Assembly: GCF_007997295.1 (NCBI RefSeq)
Contig: NZ_VORY01000004.1
Location: 124,001 to 188,000, forward strand
Source of the DNA: Gillisia hiemivivida
GTDB lineage: Bacteria; Bacteroidota; Bacteroidia; Flavobacteriales; Flavobacteriaceae
Direction: 5' to 3'
Length of the DNA stretch: 64,000 bases
Under the pieces are notes generated by a model. The model saw only the letters and a program-made list of their open reading frames with translations. It was not told the DNA's origin and did not search any database. The translations under genes were made by a program, and so were the position numbers. Positions 16,934-26,613 of this stretch are shown in pieces (the stretch's first letter is position 1; each line of letters starts with the position of its first letter).

Positions 16934-17776
16934 TTGGAAAAACCATCCTTAGATAAGAACCTTACTACCTGGAAAAGAAAGCTCTATATTATTATATATG
17001 GGACAAGTACTAAACTAGGAAGGTTGTTCGATATTGTGTTATTGGTATTAATCGTACTTAGTATTATCCTAGTAATGCTGGAAAGTGTAGCCAGTTATAA
17101 TATTAAATATCACGACCAGTTTTATTTTGCAGAATGGGTAATTACTATTTTCTTTAGTATAGAATATATTCTAAGGATCATTAGCATAAATAAACCTACC
17201 AAGTATATTTTCAGTTTTTATGGGATTGTAGATCTCCTCTCCACAATCCCATCTTATATTATCTTTTTTGTTGGAGGAAGTAATATGTTCTTGGCAGTAC
17301 GAGCCTTGCGCTTACTTAGAGTATTTAGAATCCTGAAAGTCACTAGATACATTGGGGAATCACAAAAGTTAATAAGTGCTTTAAAGAACAGCAGGGCCAA
17401 GATCAGTATCTTTCTATTTGCCGTAGTTATTATTTGTATTATCACAGGTACTTTAATGTATTTGGTGGAAGGTCCAGAAAATGGCTTTACAAATATACCG
17501 CTAAGTATCTACTGGGCCATAGTTACTCTTACAACAGTTGGGTTTGGGGATATACATCCTCTAACTCCTTTAGGAAGATTTATCGCCTCGTTTATTATGA
17601 TTATAGGTTATGGAGTGATTGCAGTTCCTACAGGAATTGTTGGAGCAGAAATGTCAAAGGACATGAGTAAGGCTGATGAAATAAAACCTTTTATATGCCC
17701 AAACTGTGGAGAAAAAGAACATAAGCCATCTTCAGAATTTTGTCATAATTGTGGTAAAAAATTAAATGAAAACTAA
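16934..17776 (+). CDS. Voltage-gated K+ channel-like protein with C-terminal zinc ribbon
   Basis: 280 residues from a TTG at 16934. Six membrane segments. S4 is a classic voltage sensor with Arg every third position (AVRALRLLRVFRILKVTRY, residues 121-139). The pore loop contains the K+ filter TVGFGD (201-206), followed by S6 (IASFIMIIGYGVIAVPTGIV). The tail ends in a zinc ribbon with Cys255, 258, 270 and 273 (CPNCGE and CHNCGKK). The 3' end overlaps miaA by 11 bp, so the two are translationally coupled. The ribbon is unusual for a channel and may tune gating or assembly; that is inference. Confidence 0.9.
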   Translation: MEKPSLDKNLTTWKRKLYIIIYGTSTKLGRLFDIVLLVLIVLSIILVMLESVASYNIKYHDQFYFAEWVITIFFSIEYILRIISINKPTKYIFSFYGIVDLLSTIPSYIIFFVGGSNMFLAVRALRLLRVFRILKVTRYIGESQKLISALKNSRAKISIFLFAVVIICIITGTLMYLVEGPENGFTNIPLSIYWAIVTLTTVGFGDIHPLTPLGRFIASFIMIIGYGVIAVPTGIVGAEMSKDMSKADEIKPFICPNCGEKEHKPSSEFCHNCGKKLNEN

Positions 17777-18686
17777 ACTTCTTATTAGCATTGTTGGGCC
17801 AACGGCCATTGGAAAGACGGCTTTAAGCATTAAACTTGCACAAACTTTTTGTGCAGAGATCCTTTCTGCAGATTCCAGACAATTCTATAAAGAAATTCCC
17901 ATTGGTACTGCCGCTCCCAGCACAAAAGAACTGGCTGCAGCACCGCATCATTTTATCCACAATAGATCTATAGAAGAGGATTACTCTGTTGGAGATTATG
18001 AGCGGGAGGCGATAGAAAAGCTAGACAAACTTTTTGAAGATCATGAGCTGCTCGTATTAGTTGGAGGCAGCGGACTTTATATTAAAAGTTTAATTGAAGG
18101 CTTGGATAATTTCCCAGAGATAGATCAAGAAATCAGAGAACAGCTAAACGACAGGCTATTAAATGAAGGTTTAGAACCTTTAAAGACACAGTTAGAACAA
18201 CTGGATCCAGAATATTACAATAAGATAGATCATAACAACCCACATAGAGTAATTCGCGCTTTAGAAGTTTGTATAGGTTCAGGAAAAACCTTTTCCTCTT
18301 TTTTAAATCAGCCTAAACCTACCAGGGATTTTAAAACAATTTCAATTGGTCTTAGCGCTCCCAGAGAAGAAATATACGAGTGTATTAATCAAAGAGTAGA
18401 TATTATGATGGATGAAGGTTTGCTGGAGGAAGCACAAGAATTGTATCCAAAACGCAGGTTGAATGCCTTAAATACGGTAGGCTATAAAGAATTATTTTCT
18501 TTTTTTGAGGGCAGGATAGATCTCGAAACTGCTGTAGAAGAGATAAAGATGAATTCACGCAGATATGCTAAAAGACAACTGACGTGGTTTAGAAAAAATG
18601 AAGAAACCACTTGGTTTAATTATAAAACCCCTTTCTCTGAAATTGAAAATTTCATTAAGTCTGAGATTCAGGAGAAATATATGTAG
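17766..18686 (+). CDS. miaA: tRNA dimethylallyltransferase
   Basis: 306 residues. MiaA adds a dimethylallyl group to A37 of tRNAs reading UNN codons. P-loop GPTAIGKT (residues 11-18), SADSRQFYKEIPIGTAAPS, HHFIHNRSIEEDYSVGDYER, GGSGLYIKSLIEGLD, DHNNPHRVIRALEV and TVGYKELF are all present, as is the C-terminal RRYAKRQLTWFRKNEETTWF. The length is normal. It overlaps the channel gene upstream. No terminator hairpin of the usual type follows; a palindromic repeat array begins 28 bp after the stop. Confidence 0.96.
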   Translation: MKTKLLISIVGPTAIGKTALSIKLAQTFCAEILSADSRQFYKEIPIGTAAPSTKELAAAPHHFIHNRSIEEDYSVGDYEREAIEKLDKLFEDHELLVLVGGSGLYIKSLIEGLDNFPEIDQEIREQLNDRLLNEGLEPLKTQLEQLDPEYYNKIDHNNPHRVIRALEVCIGSGKTFSSFLNQPKPTRDFKTISIGLSAPREEIYECINQRVDIMMDEGLLEEAQELYPKRRLNALNTVGYKELFSFFEGRIDLETAVEEIKMNSRRYAKRQLTWFRKNEETTWFNYKTPFSEIENFIKSEIQEKYM

Positions 18687-18713
18687 CTGAAATTGCTTAA
18701 AGCAAATTTTAAT

Positions 18714-19623
18714 GTCATCCCGACGCAGGAGGGATCTTGTTTTTTGTTTTGAATAAGAAAATCCCTCGACAGGCTCCCATTGACGAATTAAATTGATATC
18801 AAAGAGATCCTTCACTACGTTACTCTTCGTTCAGAATGACACATTTTTTGTCATCCCAACGACAGGAGGGATCTCGTATATTGTTTTGAATAAGAAAATC
18901 TTTCGACAGGCTACCATTGACGAACTAACGTGATATCAAAGAGATTCTTCACTGCGCTACTCTACGTTCAGAATGACATCTTTTTTTGTCATCCCGACGA
19001 CAGGAGGGATCTAGTTTATTATTTTTAGTAAGAAAATCCTTCAACAGGCTAAGGAGGAGGCATGAAAGTGATAACATAGAGATTCTTCACTGCGTTACTC
19101 TTCGTTCAGAATGACATCTTTTTTTGTCATCCCGACGCTAGGAGAGATCTCTGATAAAGATGATACAGTTTCCTGGATATTATTCAATTCGTTTCACTTA
19201 AGATCCTGAAATAAATTCAGGATGACGCGCTTCAGTGATATCATGAGATTCTTCACTGCGCTACTCTACGTTCAGAATGACATCTTTTTTGTCATCCCGA
19301 CGCTAGGAGGGATCTCTGATAAAGATGATACAGTTTCTTGGATATTATTCAATTCGTTTCACTTAAGATCCTGAAATAAATTCAGGATGACGCGCTTCAT
19401 TGATATCATGAGATTCTTCACTGCGCTACTCTTCGTTCAGAATGACATCTTTTTTTGTCATCCCGACGCTAGGAGGGATCTCTAAATAAAGTAAACTCCA
19501 TTGGAATTCTTCAATATGTTCAGAATGACATCTCTTTTTGTCATCCCGACGACAGGAGGGATCTCGTATATTGTTTTGAATAAGAAAATCCTTCGACAGG
19601 CTAAGGATGACGAATTAAAGTGA
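18714..19623. repeat. Array of palindromic repeats (six hairpins plus a half-copy) in two unit types
   Basis: Fills the gap between convergent genes. Core hairpins pair GAGATTCTTC...GTTCAGAATGAC with GTCATCCCGACG...GGAGGGATCTC across a T-rich loop, at about 18804-18875, 18941-19013, 19079-19151, 19245-19316, 19410-19482 and 19503-19565; a half-copy starts at 18714. Spacers are of two kinds. The alpha type (18738-18803, 18876-18940, 19014-19078, 19566-19623) carries TCCTTCGACAGGCTAAGGAT or a variant. The beta type (19152-19244, 19317-19409) carries ATCCTGAAATAAATTCAGGA. The two beta units are nearly identical, about 165 bp apart. Class A copies also occur at 10.5 kb. Confidence 0.9.
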
Positions 19624-19636
19624 CATCTGCTTAAAG

Positions 19637-22600
19637 CTAATCTATTATCACTCTCTTAATTTCCATTCCTTCTGAAGTAAATAATTTTAGAACATACACG
19701 GCATTTTGTACTCCGGTAAGATCCATGCGGTATTGAAGATCTGTTTCAGAAAAATCTTTGAATAGGATCATCCTTCCACGAAAATCAAAAACTTCTACTC
19801 GCTGGATAGTTACTCCCGTAGGCGTTGCAAACTGAAATGGTCCTGATGTAGGGTTTGGATAGATAAAGATAAACTCTACCTCTGGTTCCGGTTTTATAGT
19901 ACAATCACCCGTAACAGTAACTGTCGCGGTTGTGCTAGTGAAATTACCACTAGCATCTGTTGCAGTAAAGATCACCGTGTTCTCCCCTAGTTCTTTACAT
20001 CCAAAAGTCAGTTGACTTAGGCTAAAGCTTAAATTCTCGCATTTATCTGAAGATCCATCATCCAGCATCTCTGGAGTAATAGTTACAGATCTAAATTCAT
20101 TTAAAGCTACGCTAATGTCTTTAACTCTAAGTATAGGTGGAGAAACATCTTTAACTATAATCTTTATCTCACATGTGTCCTGAATCTCATTGTTAGAATA
20201 AGATAGTGTAACTATATTCTCTCCCAGATCTTCACAAGTAAAAACCTCTTGATCTACAGAAAATTGAAGATCCGCAGGTCTTGCGGTGAATAATTCCTTT
20301 GCAATTAAAGTAGCATTTCCATTTCCATCTAACTCTAAGGTAACTGATTCTTTACAAATAACTGAGTTGTCTGAAACTTGTATAACTTCGATACTTGCCG
20401 TGGATGGTACAGAATTTTGATTTCCATCATTGGCTGAATAAGTAAAGAAATCATTTCCGAAAAATCCTGTGTCTGGCACATATTCAAAAGAACCATCTGG
20501 GTTCAGTGTTAATGTTCCCGAAGTTACATCAGATATTAGGACAGCTGTAAGTGACTCCCCTTCTGGATCTGAATCATTACTGAGCACACCGCTAGAACTA
20601 GTTACTGTTAGGGTATTATTTTGCATTGTAGAATAACTATTATTAGTAGATATTGGTGGAGTGTTTGCTGTATTTTCTTCCGTTAAAATCACATTAAAGG
20701 TGCAAATGGACGAATTCCCAGAGATATCCTCGATCCGCACAGTTACTACAGTATCTTCAAATATCAGCGTTCCTACATCCGGAATTTGCTCGATCTTAGC
20801 CACTGCACAATTATCTGAAGTTTGAGCCTGTAAAGAATAATTAGGTAATGCAAAACCATCATCAGGATTATATGTTTCACTCACATCTCCAGGGCAAACA
20901 ACCACAGGATCTATGCTGTCTTTTGCCATTAGATCTACGGTACAAGTATCCGTTTGACCTTCAAATTTTGCAGTAATTGTTAACGTAAGCGAATTATTTA
21001 CTCTGAATCCAGGAGTTATATTTTGAGTTACCACTGCACCTTCTATATTGGTAGTTATGCTAGATGCTATATCTGGGATAAGGTAGCTACAATTTGAATC
21101 CACCTCAAAAATTTGATCTCCAGGACAATTCAGAATTTGAAGTTCGGATTCTTTATAAAATTTAACCTCAAAATTACAGCCACTCATATTATTATTTTCA
21201 TCGGTAATAGTGAATTCAATTATGGTGTTTTCAGAAACAATATTGCCTGGTTGCGGTGTTTGAGTATATGTAAAACTATCTGAACAATTATCTGTAATTA
21301 TTAATTGAGAGTAATAATCTTCAATCTCATATTCTTTTGAATCCGTATATGGAATAAGTATATCATTAGGGCATGTGACTACTGGTGGAATTTGATCTTC
21401 TAAATTAACTAGAAACTGGCAACTTCCAGCTTCTTCCCCATTAACCCCATCAAAAACTTTAATTGTTACTGCTAAAACATCCTCATTTCTAACTTGGGTT
21501 TGAACAAAGAAAGGTTCATTCATGAAATTCTGAAAGTTGGTAACTCTACCTGAATAATCTGGAACACTGTAGGTACAGTTTTCATCTAATTCCAAGACCG
21601 TAGTTTGGTTAGGATCCAGGCAATCAAAAGTTGGGTCTGGTTTTTCTGCTACATTTATTGAAACCTCACAGGTGTTAGAAACATTTCCCGATTCATCTTT
21701 GGCGATAAGAGTAATAAGAGTTGTTTCAGTAATTGATGTTCCAGAAGCGATACTTTGAGTTATAACTGGATTTGAATCACAATTATCTGTTGCAGTTAAT
21801 TGTGAAACAAAGTCTGGTACTGCATAGGTTTCCCCATTTTCCAACTCCACATTTATGTCCTGAATATTACATGAAGTAAATTGTGGAGCAGTAACATCTA
21901 TAAGGTCAACAACTAAATTACATTCTCCAACAAAACTCCCTCCCTCACCATCATAAATTTTTATATTAACAGACAGTGAATTTCCACTTCTATTCTCAGA
22001 TTGAACGAAGAATGGTGAATTTTCAAAATTGTTGAAATTTGTAATCAAGTTGTTATACGAAGGAGAATCGTAATTACAATTAACATCTAAATTTAAATCT
22101 GGCGCAGCATCTGTATCTGGACAAGTAAAAGTAGGATTTTGCTTTTCTGTTATAATTATTGAAACCTCACATTTATTAGAGATATTTCCCGACTCATCTT
22201 TGGCGATAAGAGTAATAAGAGTAGTTTCTGTAATTGGTGTTCCAGCAGCTATACTTTGAGTTGTAACTGGATTTGAATCACAATTATCTGTTGCAGTTAA
22301 TTGCGAAACAAAGTCTGGCACTGCATAGGTTTCCCCATTTTCCAACTCCACATTTATGTCCTGAAGATTACATGAAGTGAATTGTGGAGAAGTAACATCT
22401 ATAAGGTCAACAACTAAATTACATTCTCCAACAAAACTCCCTCCCTCACCATCATAAATTTTTATATTAACAGACAGTGAATTTCCATTTCTATTCTCAG
22501 ATTGAATGAAGAATGGTGCAATTTCAAAATTAGAGAAATTTGTAATCAAGTTGTTATAAGACGGTATATCGTAATTGCAATTAACATCAAAATTTAAATC

Positions 22601-24058
22601 TGGTACAGCATCTGCATCTGGACAAGTAAAAGTAGGAGAAATGCCTTCATCTTCAATAATAACTTGAAATGTACAAGCTTCAGATACATTTCCAGCATCA
22701 TCGGTAGCCGTTATGGTAACTGTCCTAGTTCCAGTAATACTTGTATCTTTTGGAGGGTTTTGAGTAATTTTGAGATCTTTATCACAATTATCTATCGCAT
22801 TAAAAACTGCTAAACCTGTATAATCTGGCAAAATAAATTCCCCATTCGTTAAAGTGGCATTTTGATTTGGAACACAAGAGATAATTTCTGGTTTTTCAAT
22901 ATCAAAAGAAGGGGTTCTTTTATAAATTTCTAATTCGAATTCTATTTTTTCAGGAACGAAAAATATAAAACCAAAAATATTTCGATATTCTCCAAATATT
23001 TTTGAATTATTTAAAAATAATCTATCACAAAGGTTTGTAGTTAAATCAATTGGGAAATCAATTTGATCTTTAATTGTTTTGTTACTTAAAAAAATCAGAT
23101 TTGGATCAAAAATTTTAATGGAAAACTCATTATTTTCCTGCCCCTCATATATTTCCTCAATTAATGCAGCTAATTCGGTTGTAGATAGTCTCTCATAGTT
23201 TATAAACTGAGAGAAATTAACTCTACCGTTATAATCTACTACATGTAGAAAATCTTCCTTATCCACGACCAAACTTCCTGGAGACTTTATATTGGTGTTA
23301 GGCAAAGATTTTACAAAATTCAAGTCATTATCAAAAACTCTAACCTCCCCATTAGTATTACTAAGTGCTTGACTAACGTAAACATTCATTTTTGAATCTA
23401 CTGCAATTCTAAAGGGTTTATCTACTTGGGTTTCATTTATATCTATTTGAGAAAAATATACAGCATCAAATTTTCTTATTCTACTCTTATTAGCCTCACA
23501 GGTTCCTGGTAATGAATATTCCGCAGAATATATATTGTCATTTTTATCAACTGCTAGTCCTATAGGTCTAAAATAACTTGTAGAAATTATAGCTATTTGA
23601 ACTCCGGAATTATCAAATACCCTTATTTTTCCATTATTTAAACATGTAGATCCATCATCTTCATCATAATCGGCAATAAAAACCAAACCATTACTATTTA
23701 CAACTATATCCGTAGGACTTTTCAACTGATTTCCAACAATAAATTTAGCATCTGATACAGAACCATCAGGATTTCTTTTTGAAACGCCATTCCCAAATGT
23801 TAAAGAATAAATGAAATTATCAGGACCATTTGTTACTGCAATTTGAATATCACTAGTTTCTCCTGAAAGTGGTAATACTGTGGGCTGGGGTATTGAATCG
23901 AACCACACATAACTAGGAGGAATGGGAACCTGCCCCACCACACTCAATGAAGAAAAAAATATCAAAAACAACACGCTAAAAAACAGTATAGAATTCTTCC
24001 CAAGGTGAGCACCTTGAGTCAGCTGAACCCATATGTTGTTAGCGTAGTTATGTTTCAT
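19637..24058 (-). CDS. T9SS-secreted HYR-repeat protein with C-terminal sorting domain
   Basis: 1473 residues. An N-terminal signal peptide lies within residues 1-43 (ILFFSVLFLIFFSSLSVVGQ). Residues about 50-370 look like an NHL/beta-propeller region (GLVFIADYDEDDGSTCLNNG, GLAVDKNDNIYSAEY). About 390-1110 is a chain of HYR-type Ig-like modules, each with a DNC-x-Q-type motif. Around 1140-1230 is a cadherin/VCBS-like module (SNDSDPEGESLTAVLI, GSFEYVPDTGFFGNDFFTYS). The C-terminus is a type A sorting domain (FIYPNPTSGPFQF ... GVQNAVYVLKLFTSEGMEIK). It is probably anchored at or released from the surface. Residues about 474-640 and 641-805 are a near-identical duplication. Confidence 0.9.
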   Translation of the reverse strand: MKHNYANNIWVQLTQGAHLGKNSILFFSVLFLIFFSSLSVVGQVPIPPSYVWFDSIPQPTVLPLSGETSDIQIAVTNGPDNFIYSLTFGNGVSKRNPDGSVSDAKFIVGNQLKSPTDIVVNSNGLVFIADYDEDDGSTCLNNGKIRVFDNSGVQIAIISTSYFRPIGLAVDKNDNIYSAEYSLPGTCEANKSRIRKFDAVYFSQIDINETQVDKPFRIAVDSKMNVYVSQALSNTNGEVRVFDNDLNFVKSLPNTNIKSPGSLVVDKEDFLHVVDYNGRVNFSQFINYERLSTTELAALIEEIYEGQENNEFSIKIFDPNLIFLSNKTIKDQIDFPIDLTTNLCDRLFLNNSKIFGEYRNIFGFIFFVPEKIEFELEIYKRTPSFDIEKPEIISCVPNQNATLTNGEFILPDYTGLAVFNAIDNCDKDLKITQNPPKDTSITGTRTVTITATDDAGNVSEACTFQVIIEDEGISPTFTCPDADAVPDLNFDVNCNYDIPSYNNLITNFSNFEIAPFFIQSENRNGNSLSVNIKIYDGEGGSFVGECNLVVDLIDVTSPQFTSCNLQDINVELENGETYAVPDFVSQLTATDNCDSNPVTTQSIAAGTPITETTLITLIAKDESGNISNKCEVSIIITEKQNPTFTCPDTDAAPDLNLDVNCNYDSPSYNNLITNFNNFENSPFFVQSENRSGNSLSVNIKIYDGEGGSFVGECNLVVDLIDVTAPQFTSCNIQDINVELENGETYAVPDFVSQLTATDNCDSNPVITQSIASGTSITETTLITLIAKDESGNVSNTCEVSINVAEKPDPTFDCLDPNQTTVLELDENCTYSVPDYSGRVTNFQNFMNEPFFVQTQVRNEDVLAVTIKVFDGVNGEEAGSCQFLVNLEDQIPPVVTCPNDILIPYTDSKEYEIEDYYSQLIITDNCSDSFTYTQTPQPGNIVSENTIIEFTITDENNNMSGCNFEVKFYKESELQILNCPGDQIFEVDSNCSYLIPDIASSITTNIEGAVVTQNITPGFRVNNSLTLTITAKFEGQTDTCTVDLMAKDSIDPVVVCPGDVSETYNPDDGFALPNYSLQAQTSDNCAVAKIEQIPDVGTLIFEDTVVTVRIEDISGNSSICTFNVILTEENTANTPPISTNNSYSTMQNNTLTVTSSSGVLSNDSDPEGESLTAVLISDVTSGTLTLNPDGSFEYVPDTGFFGNDFFTYSANDGNQNSVPSTASIEVIQVSDNSVICKESVTLELDGNGNATLIAKELFTARPADLQFSVDQEVFTCEDLGENIVTLSYSNNEIQDTCEIKIIVKDVSPPILRVKDISVALNEFRSVTITPEMLDDGSSDKCENLSFSLSQLTFGCKELGENTVIFTATDASGNFTSTTATVTVTGDCTIKPEPEVEFIFIYPNPTSGPFQFATPTGVTIQRVEVFDFRGRMILFKDFSETDLQYRMDLTGVQNAVYVLKLFTSEGMEIKRVIID
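21640..22637 (-). repeat. Two tandem near-identical ~500-bp coding repeats
   Basis: Within the HYR protein, the units at about 22137-22637 and 21642-22136 encode 165-166 residue blocks sharing long identical runs (NSLSVNIKIYDGEGGSFVGE, QDINVELENGETYAVPDFVS). Much of the DNA between 21,900 and 22,500 is identical, including silent positions, indicating a recent duplication or gene conversion. Confidence 0.85.
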
Positions 24059-24137
24059 ATCTATTGCTCGGGAATTACAAATATAATGCCGATTCCCGTA
24101 TAATATTGTGCTTGCTTGTTAACTTTAAAATACAAAA

Positions 24138-24238
24138 GGACTGTATAAAAGTTGTAATAGCTTTTTAGAAGTATAAAATCTCAAGAAATCATTCCCAAAA
24201 TTCAAACCCCAAAATGCCCATTAACTTTTATACAGTCC
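24138..24238. repeat. 101-bp element with perfect 16-bp terminal inverted repeats
   Basis: GGACTGTATAAAAGTT (24138-24153) is exactly inverted at 24223-24238, with 69 nt between. It could be a miniature element: the ends resemble IS256-type termini from memory. It could also be a long-stem terminator for the rprXY transcript. No target duplication is visible. Confidence 0.6.
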
Positions 24239-24264
24239 CTCTAGGAAACTGAAATTTCTTATGT

Positions 24265-24984
24265 TTAGGCTTCGCCCTCTTTATTCTTAACTACCAATCT
24301 AAATCCTTCCCCATGAATATTCAAGATCTCAACGTTCTCGTCTACTTTTAGATACTTACGAAGTTTAGCGATATAAACATCCATACTTCTAGATGTAAAA
24401 TAATTATCGTCTCTCCAGATCTTAGTAAGCGCCAATTCTCTTGGCATAAGATCGTTTTCGTGTAACGCCAACAACCTTAATAATTCGTTCTCTTTTGGAG
24501 ATAATTTAATAGGCTCCTTATCCTTATAAGTTAAGAATCTTAACTTAGAGTTTAAATGCAAACCACCAATCTGGAATTCAAATTGTTTGCTGTCTGCAAC
24601 ACTATCTGTAGCTTTACGCTGCATAATAGCTTTAATCTTCATAAGAAGTACTTCACTATCAAAAGGTTTGTTCAGGTAATCATCTGCCCCTACTTTGTAT
24701 CCTTTTAATACATCTTCCTTCATCGCTTTTGCGGTTAGAAAAATAATAGGCACATCTTCATTCTTATCTCTAATTTCTTTTGCAAGAGTAAATCCGTCTT
24801 TATAAGGCATCATTACATCTAGGATACAAAGATCGAAATCGTCTTTTTTAAACTTCTCAAAACCTTCCATCCCATTTTTAGCATGAGTAACTTCGTAGTC
24901 GTTCATTGCTAAATAATCTTTTAGTACCGTTCCAAAATTTGGATCGTCCTCTACTAATAAAATTTTCTTGTTTTCAGTTTCCAT
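24265..24984 (-). CDS. rprY: Response regulator, OmpR/PhoB type (RprY-like)
   Basis: 239 residues. The receiver domain (1-120) has acidic residues VEDDPNF, phospho-acceptor Asp56 in DLCILDVMMPYKDG, Thr in FLTAKA and Lys in LNKPF. A winged-helix DNA-binding domain follows at about 135-232 (LSPKENELLRLLALHENDLM, TSRSMDVYIAKLRKYL, EILNIHGEGFRL). It lies three nt after the histidine kinase gene, forming a two-component pair. The pair resembles Bacteroides RprX/RprY by order and sequence style; the target genes are unknown. Confidence 0.88.
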   Translation of the reverse strand: METENKKILLVEDDPNFGTVLKDYLAMNDYEVTHAKNGMEGFEKFKKDDFDLCILDVMMPYKDGFTLAKEIRDKNEDVPIIFLTAKAMKEDVLKGYKVGADDYLNKPFDSEVLLMKIKAIMQRKATDSVADSKQFEFQIGGLHLNSKLRFLTYKDKEPIKLSPKENELLRLLALHENDLMPRELALTKIWRDDNYFTSRSMDVYIAKLRKYLKVDENVEILNIHGEGFRLVVKNKEGEA

Positions 24985-24987
24985 ATA

Positions 24988-26547
24988 TTATGTTATTAAT
25001 GGTAATTTAATTATAAATGTACTTCCTTTTCCACGTTCGCTTTCCACATGAATGGTAGCGTGATGGTCGTCCAGGATTCTTTTTACATATGCAAGACCTA
25101 AACCATGGCCTTTTACATTATGAATATCTCCGGTATGTTCCCGGTAAAATTTTTCAAATATTTTTTTCTGAACAGCTTTGCTCATTCCAGAACCTTGGTC
25201 TCTGATCTTCAAAATTATGGAATTTCTAACGTTTTCAGTATAAATATCTATTTTAGGCTCATCTACAGAGTATTTTATAGCATTATCTAAGACATTTACG
25301 ATCACATTTGTTAAATGATTTTCATTTCCTAAAACCGAGGATTTTAAAGCTCCGAAATGGTTTTTAACATAGCCACTTCTATCTTCCACGATCAACTCTA
25401 CATGTGTTAGTGCTTCTTCAACTAATTCATGAAGCTGTAAGCGTTCCTTTTTAAGGTCCAGCTCATTCTTCTCTAACTTGGAGATCTGCAATACATTTTC
25501 TACTTGTGCATTCATTCTCTTATTTTCATCTCTAATCATTTGCAGGTATCTAGCCACCTTGCTTTGATCATTAACTACTTTTGGATTCTTGATCGCATCT
25601 AATGCTAAATTTATAGTCGCAATAGGCGTTTTAAACTCATGCGTCATATTATTTATAAAATCGGTCTTAATCTGCGAGATCTGTCGTTGCTTAATTAATT
25701 GCGATAAAGCACTGGAATAGGCAATCACAATAATAAGAGTAAATACTATAGACAAAGCTGCCATTAATATAACAGAAGAAAGTACCACTTCCTTCTTTTC
25801 AGTAAAATTAACCAATAGCTGATAATTGCTTTTTCCCGATATATTTACAAATAATGGAACCGAATAAGTTGCAGGGGAATCGAGTATGAAATTATCTGAA
25901 TGAACTTTAGTCGCTAGGGAATTGGCATAAACGCCATATTCAAAACCAGACTTCAAATTATAATTTTGCAGTTTCTCTTTCAAGGATTTTTCTACCAATT
26001 GTTTAGAAAGTCTCTTATGAATTGGTATTTTAGAGGTAAATTCAGAAATATAGGCACTTAACATGTCTTTCTCTACCTCCTCCATTCTCATTAAGCGATC
26101 TAAACGTTCCTCTGCGGATATACTCCCGGAAACCTTATCTTTATTCAAAAAATCGTTTACCCTATTATTTATTAGCTTAGCAAGCTGTATACTATCTGAA
26201 GTAGAAACCAAAAAATCAGAAGATTCTTTATGGTTTGTTTCTAATATCTTGTTATAATCTTGATTTGCATTCTCCCCATACTCATTTAAACCGAAATATT
26301 GTTCCAGATTGTCACTGTTCAATTTTAATGCTGTGCTATCTTCAAAATCAAAATTAAACCAAAAAGCTTCTAATTCTTTGTTTTGAAGTTCTTTAGAAAC
26401 ATTAATAAGTACCTGTTTAGCATTATAAGAAAACTGCTCTTCCTTATCATCTACGGTGCTTTTTATCCAATACCCCTGAACGAAAATTATTCCAATGAGC
26501 GATAAACTCATAAGCACAACAAGGAGGAAGAATAATCGTTTATTCAT
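24988..26547 (-). CDS. rprX: Sensor histidine kinase (RprX-like)
   Basis: 519 residues, inner membrane. TM1 is at about residues 5-26, a periplasmic sensor of about 225 residues follows, and TM2 is at about 254-282. HisKA has His303 in NNMTHEFKTPIATINLAL. The ATPase domain has the N box (VIVNVLDNAIKYS), G1 (DQGSGM), the F box (KFYRE) and G2 (GHGLGLAYVKRIL). There is no HAMP domain I can see. It is directly upstream of the response regulator, three nt apart. A -7 box ends only four nt before the ATG, so the message should be leaderless. Confidence 0.9.
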   Translation of the reverse strand: MNKRLFFLLVVLMSLSLIGIIFVQGYWIKSTVDDKEEQFSYNAKQVLINVSKELQNKELEAFWFNFDFEDSTALKLNSDNLEQYFGLNEYGENANQDYNKILETNHKESSDFLVSTSDSIQLAKLINNRVNDFLNKDKVSGSISAEERLDRLMRMEEVEKDMLSAYISEFTSKIPIHKRLSKQLVEKSLKEKLQNYNLKSGFEYGVYANSLATKVHSDNFILDSPATYSVPLFVNISGKSNYQLLVNFTEKKEVVLSSVILMAALSIVFTLIIVIAYSSALSQLIKQRQISQIKTDFINNMTHEFKTPIATINLALDAIKNPKVVNDQSKVARYLQMIRDENKRMNAQVENVLQISKLEKNELDLKKERLQLHELVEEALTHVELIVEDRSGYVKNHFGALKSSVLGNENHLTNVIVNVLDNAIKYSVDEPKIDIYTENVRNSIILKIRDQGSGMSKAVQKKIFEKFYREHTGDIHNVKGHGLGLAYVKRILDDHHATIHVESERGKGSTFIIKLPLIT

Positions 26548-26551
26548 GCCT

Positions 26552-26559
26552 CAAAAGTA
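26552..26559 (-). promoter_or_regulatory. Bacteroidota -7 box for rprXY
   Basis: Minus strand reads TACTTTTG, exact consensus, with only AGGC between it and the rprX ATG at 26547. Confidence 0.6.
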
Positions 26560-26613
26560 AGATTTTAACATTTAGAGAATCACCCCTTTAACCAAATGTT
26601 AACAAAACTGAGG

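Noticed and set aside
18714-19623. CRISPR-like repeat array
   Set aside because: Repeats are imperfect and palindromic, spacers fall into only two recurring types, and no cas gene is present.
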